From positions 20,282,453 through 20,346,452 of the forward strand of contig NC_044023.1 of assembly GCF_900496995.4 (NCBI RefSeq): a stretch of DNA of 64,000 nt, in the 5' to 3' direction. Positions 63,195 through 64,000 of the stretch are shown here, piece by piece. The notes under the pieces were generated by a model. That model had not been told where the DNA came from, did not search any database, and was given only the letters and a program-made list of their open reading frames with translations. Positions within the stretch are counted from its first letter, which is position 1, and the number at the start of each line of letters is the position of its first letter. The stretch is from Aquila chrysaetos chrysaetos. Lineage: Eukaryota > Chordata > Aves > Accipitriformes > Accipitridae. A program made the position numbers and the translations under genes.

Positions 63195-64000
63195 CTGGTA
63201 AGGTCACACCTAAATATACAGCCTATGCAAGCTGGCTCAATTCTCTTTCCGATTCCCCTTTGAGCACGATTATTACCAGGTTCCCTCTACATCCCCTCAC
63301 TGCTTCTTGTGTCTTGTGCACTTAAGTTTTTTTTTCCTCCCACAGTCTCTTGTTAAATGGTAAACTGGAATGCAAAGACTTTTTATGAGTTTCACTGTTT
63401 TATGAGTCTATATGTTGCTATATTAAAAAATATGACAATGGCAATTTTTGTGTTTCTATTAGTAATGCCTTCCGTTTCAGAGAAATACGACTTGCAACTA
63501 TACATGTGCTTTTGTGGGCCTTCAAAGAAGGCTGTGAAGACATAAAAAGGGAGGCAGAAAAAACAAAAGCTGTGTGAAAAATAGAATAAACCTGACAACA
63601 ACAATATAAAGCTTAGTAAGATTAGAACATGCAGCTTGCTTTGTTCATTTAATCCATTTCTCACTGTTTCCCCCACCAATACTTTTGTTTTCAAACCATT
63701 AAAGCATGCTGATACTTCTAACCAGTCTGGTTACAAAGTTCCCAAGGCTCTGGAAATAAGTAAAGCCACGCTGACTCCATTGAAAGAACACAGGTGAGAC
63801 ACAGAAGTGCTGAAGCGTAGGAACTTTGTCTGGAAGTGGCAGAGTCACTGTTTCCTCTCAAGTGAAGTGGAAGCCAAAGCATATTGCCAGGGAGAGTGAG
63901 CTGGCAAGCGACTACAGGGGCAAGAGTACACAGCGCACAGAGATTTGTGACACTTATTCTGGTGTTAATAATCAATTGGTACAACTGCTACAGTCCATAA

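Larger units (their letters stand above)
43474..64000 (-). other. SHQ1: SHQ1 last intron (partial; continues past the right edge)
   Basis: About 20.5 kb of AT-rich sequence upstream (in transcription) of the terminal exon. I looked for the expected preceding exon, which in mammals ends with a segment like SDYCVWIQKAK, and for other conserved SHQ1 blocks (SAWNIRKLSP, WFETWTN, LCYPLYRHF). I found none on the minus strand, so the donor probably lies beyond 64000. Open frames here are mostly short and AT-driven. The interval contains homopolymer runs, a 28-bp tandem duplication (48991-49046), an 11-bp one (63173-63194) and several exon-like open frames described separately. A short exon could have been missed by eye. 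Confidence 0.7.

Overview
The window looks like vertebrate nuclear DNA, most likely from a bird and at least from a sauropsid. There are no bacterial-style gene runs, ribosome binding sites or operons. One protein-coding exon is recognisable, flanked by consensus splice and polyadenylation signals. No Alu, B1/B2 or L1 sequence is apparent, interspersed repeats of any kind are scarce, and strongly GC-rich, CpG-containing stretches alternate with AT-rich blocks. These traits fit avian DNA. The species cannot be named from the sequence.

The one secure gene is the 3' end of SHQ1, on the minus strand. Its terminal coding exon (43473 down to 42825) encodes the conserved helix that follows the SHQ1-specific domain and then an acidic, serine-rich tail. 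About 0.6 kb of 3' UTR follows, with an AATAAA signal at 42267-42262. From 43474 to the right edge (20.5 kb) the sequence is read as the last SHQ1 intron. I looked for earlier SHQ1 exons there and found none, so most of the gene should lie beyond position 64000.

Positions 1-42200 are downstream of SHQ1. In other vertebrates this is the interval between SHQ1 and RYBP (synteny from memory, not tested here). I could assign no protein-coding gene in it. The many long open frames in 1-33 kb overlap one another on both strands, have GC-rich low-complexity translations and match no family I know, so I treat them as by-products of base composition. The interval does hold two clear CpG-island-like segments (about 13.80-14.39 kb and 30.32-30.58 kb) and several AT-rich blocks without long frames (8.1-9.2, 14.4-15.1, 17.7-18.4, 22.6-24.1, 29.5-30.17 and 33.6-34.6 kb). 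These blocks look like the conserved noncoding or enhancer DNA typical of gene deserts. Two perfect palindromes (16 and 22 bp) lie about 350 bp apart in the last block.

By eye, base composition changes between about 33 and 40 kb. To the left, GC-rich and AT-rich segments alternate. To the right, including the SHQ1 intron, the DNA is uniformly AT-rich. I found no tRNA, rRNA, CRISPR array, intact transposon or retrovirus. No new biological system is demonstrable; the best leads are the two orphan CpG islands, the palindrome pair and a few exon-like open frames in the SHQ1 intron.
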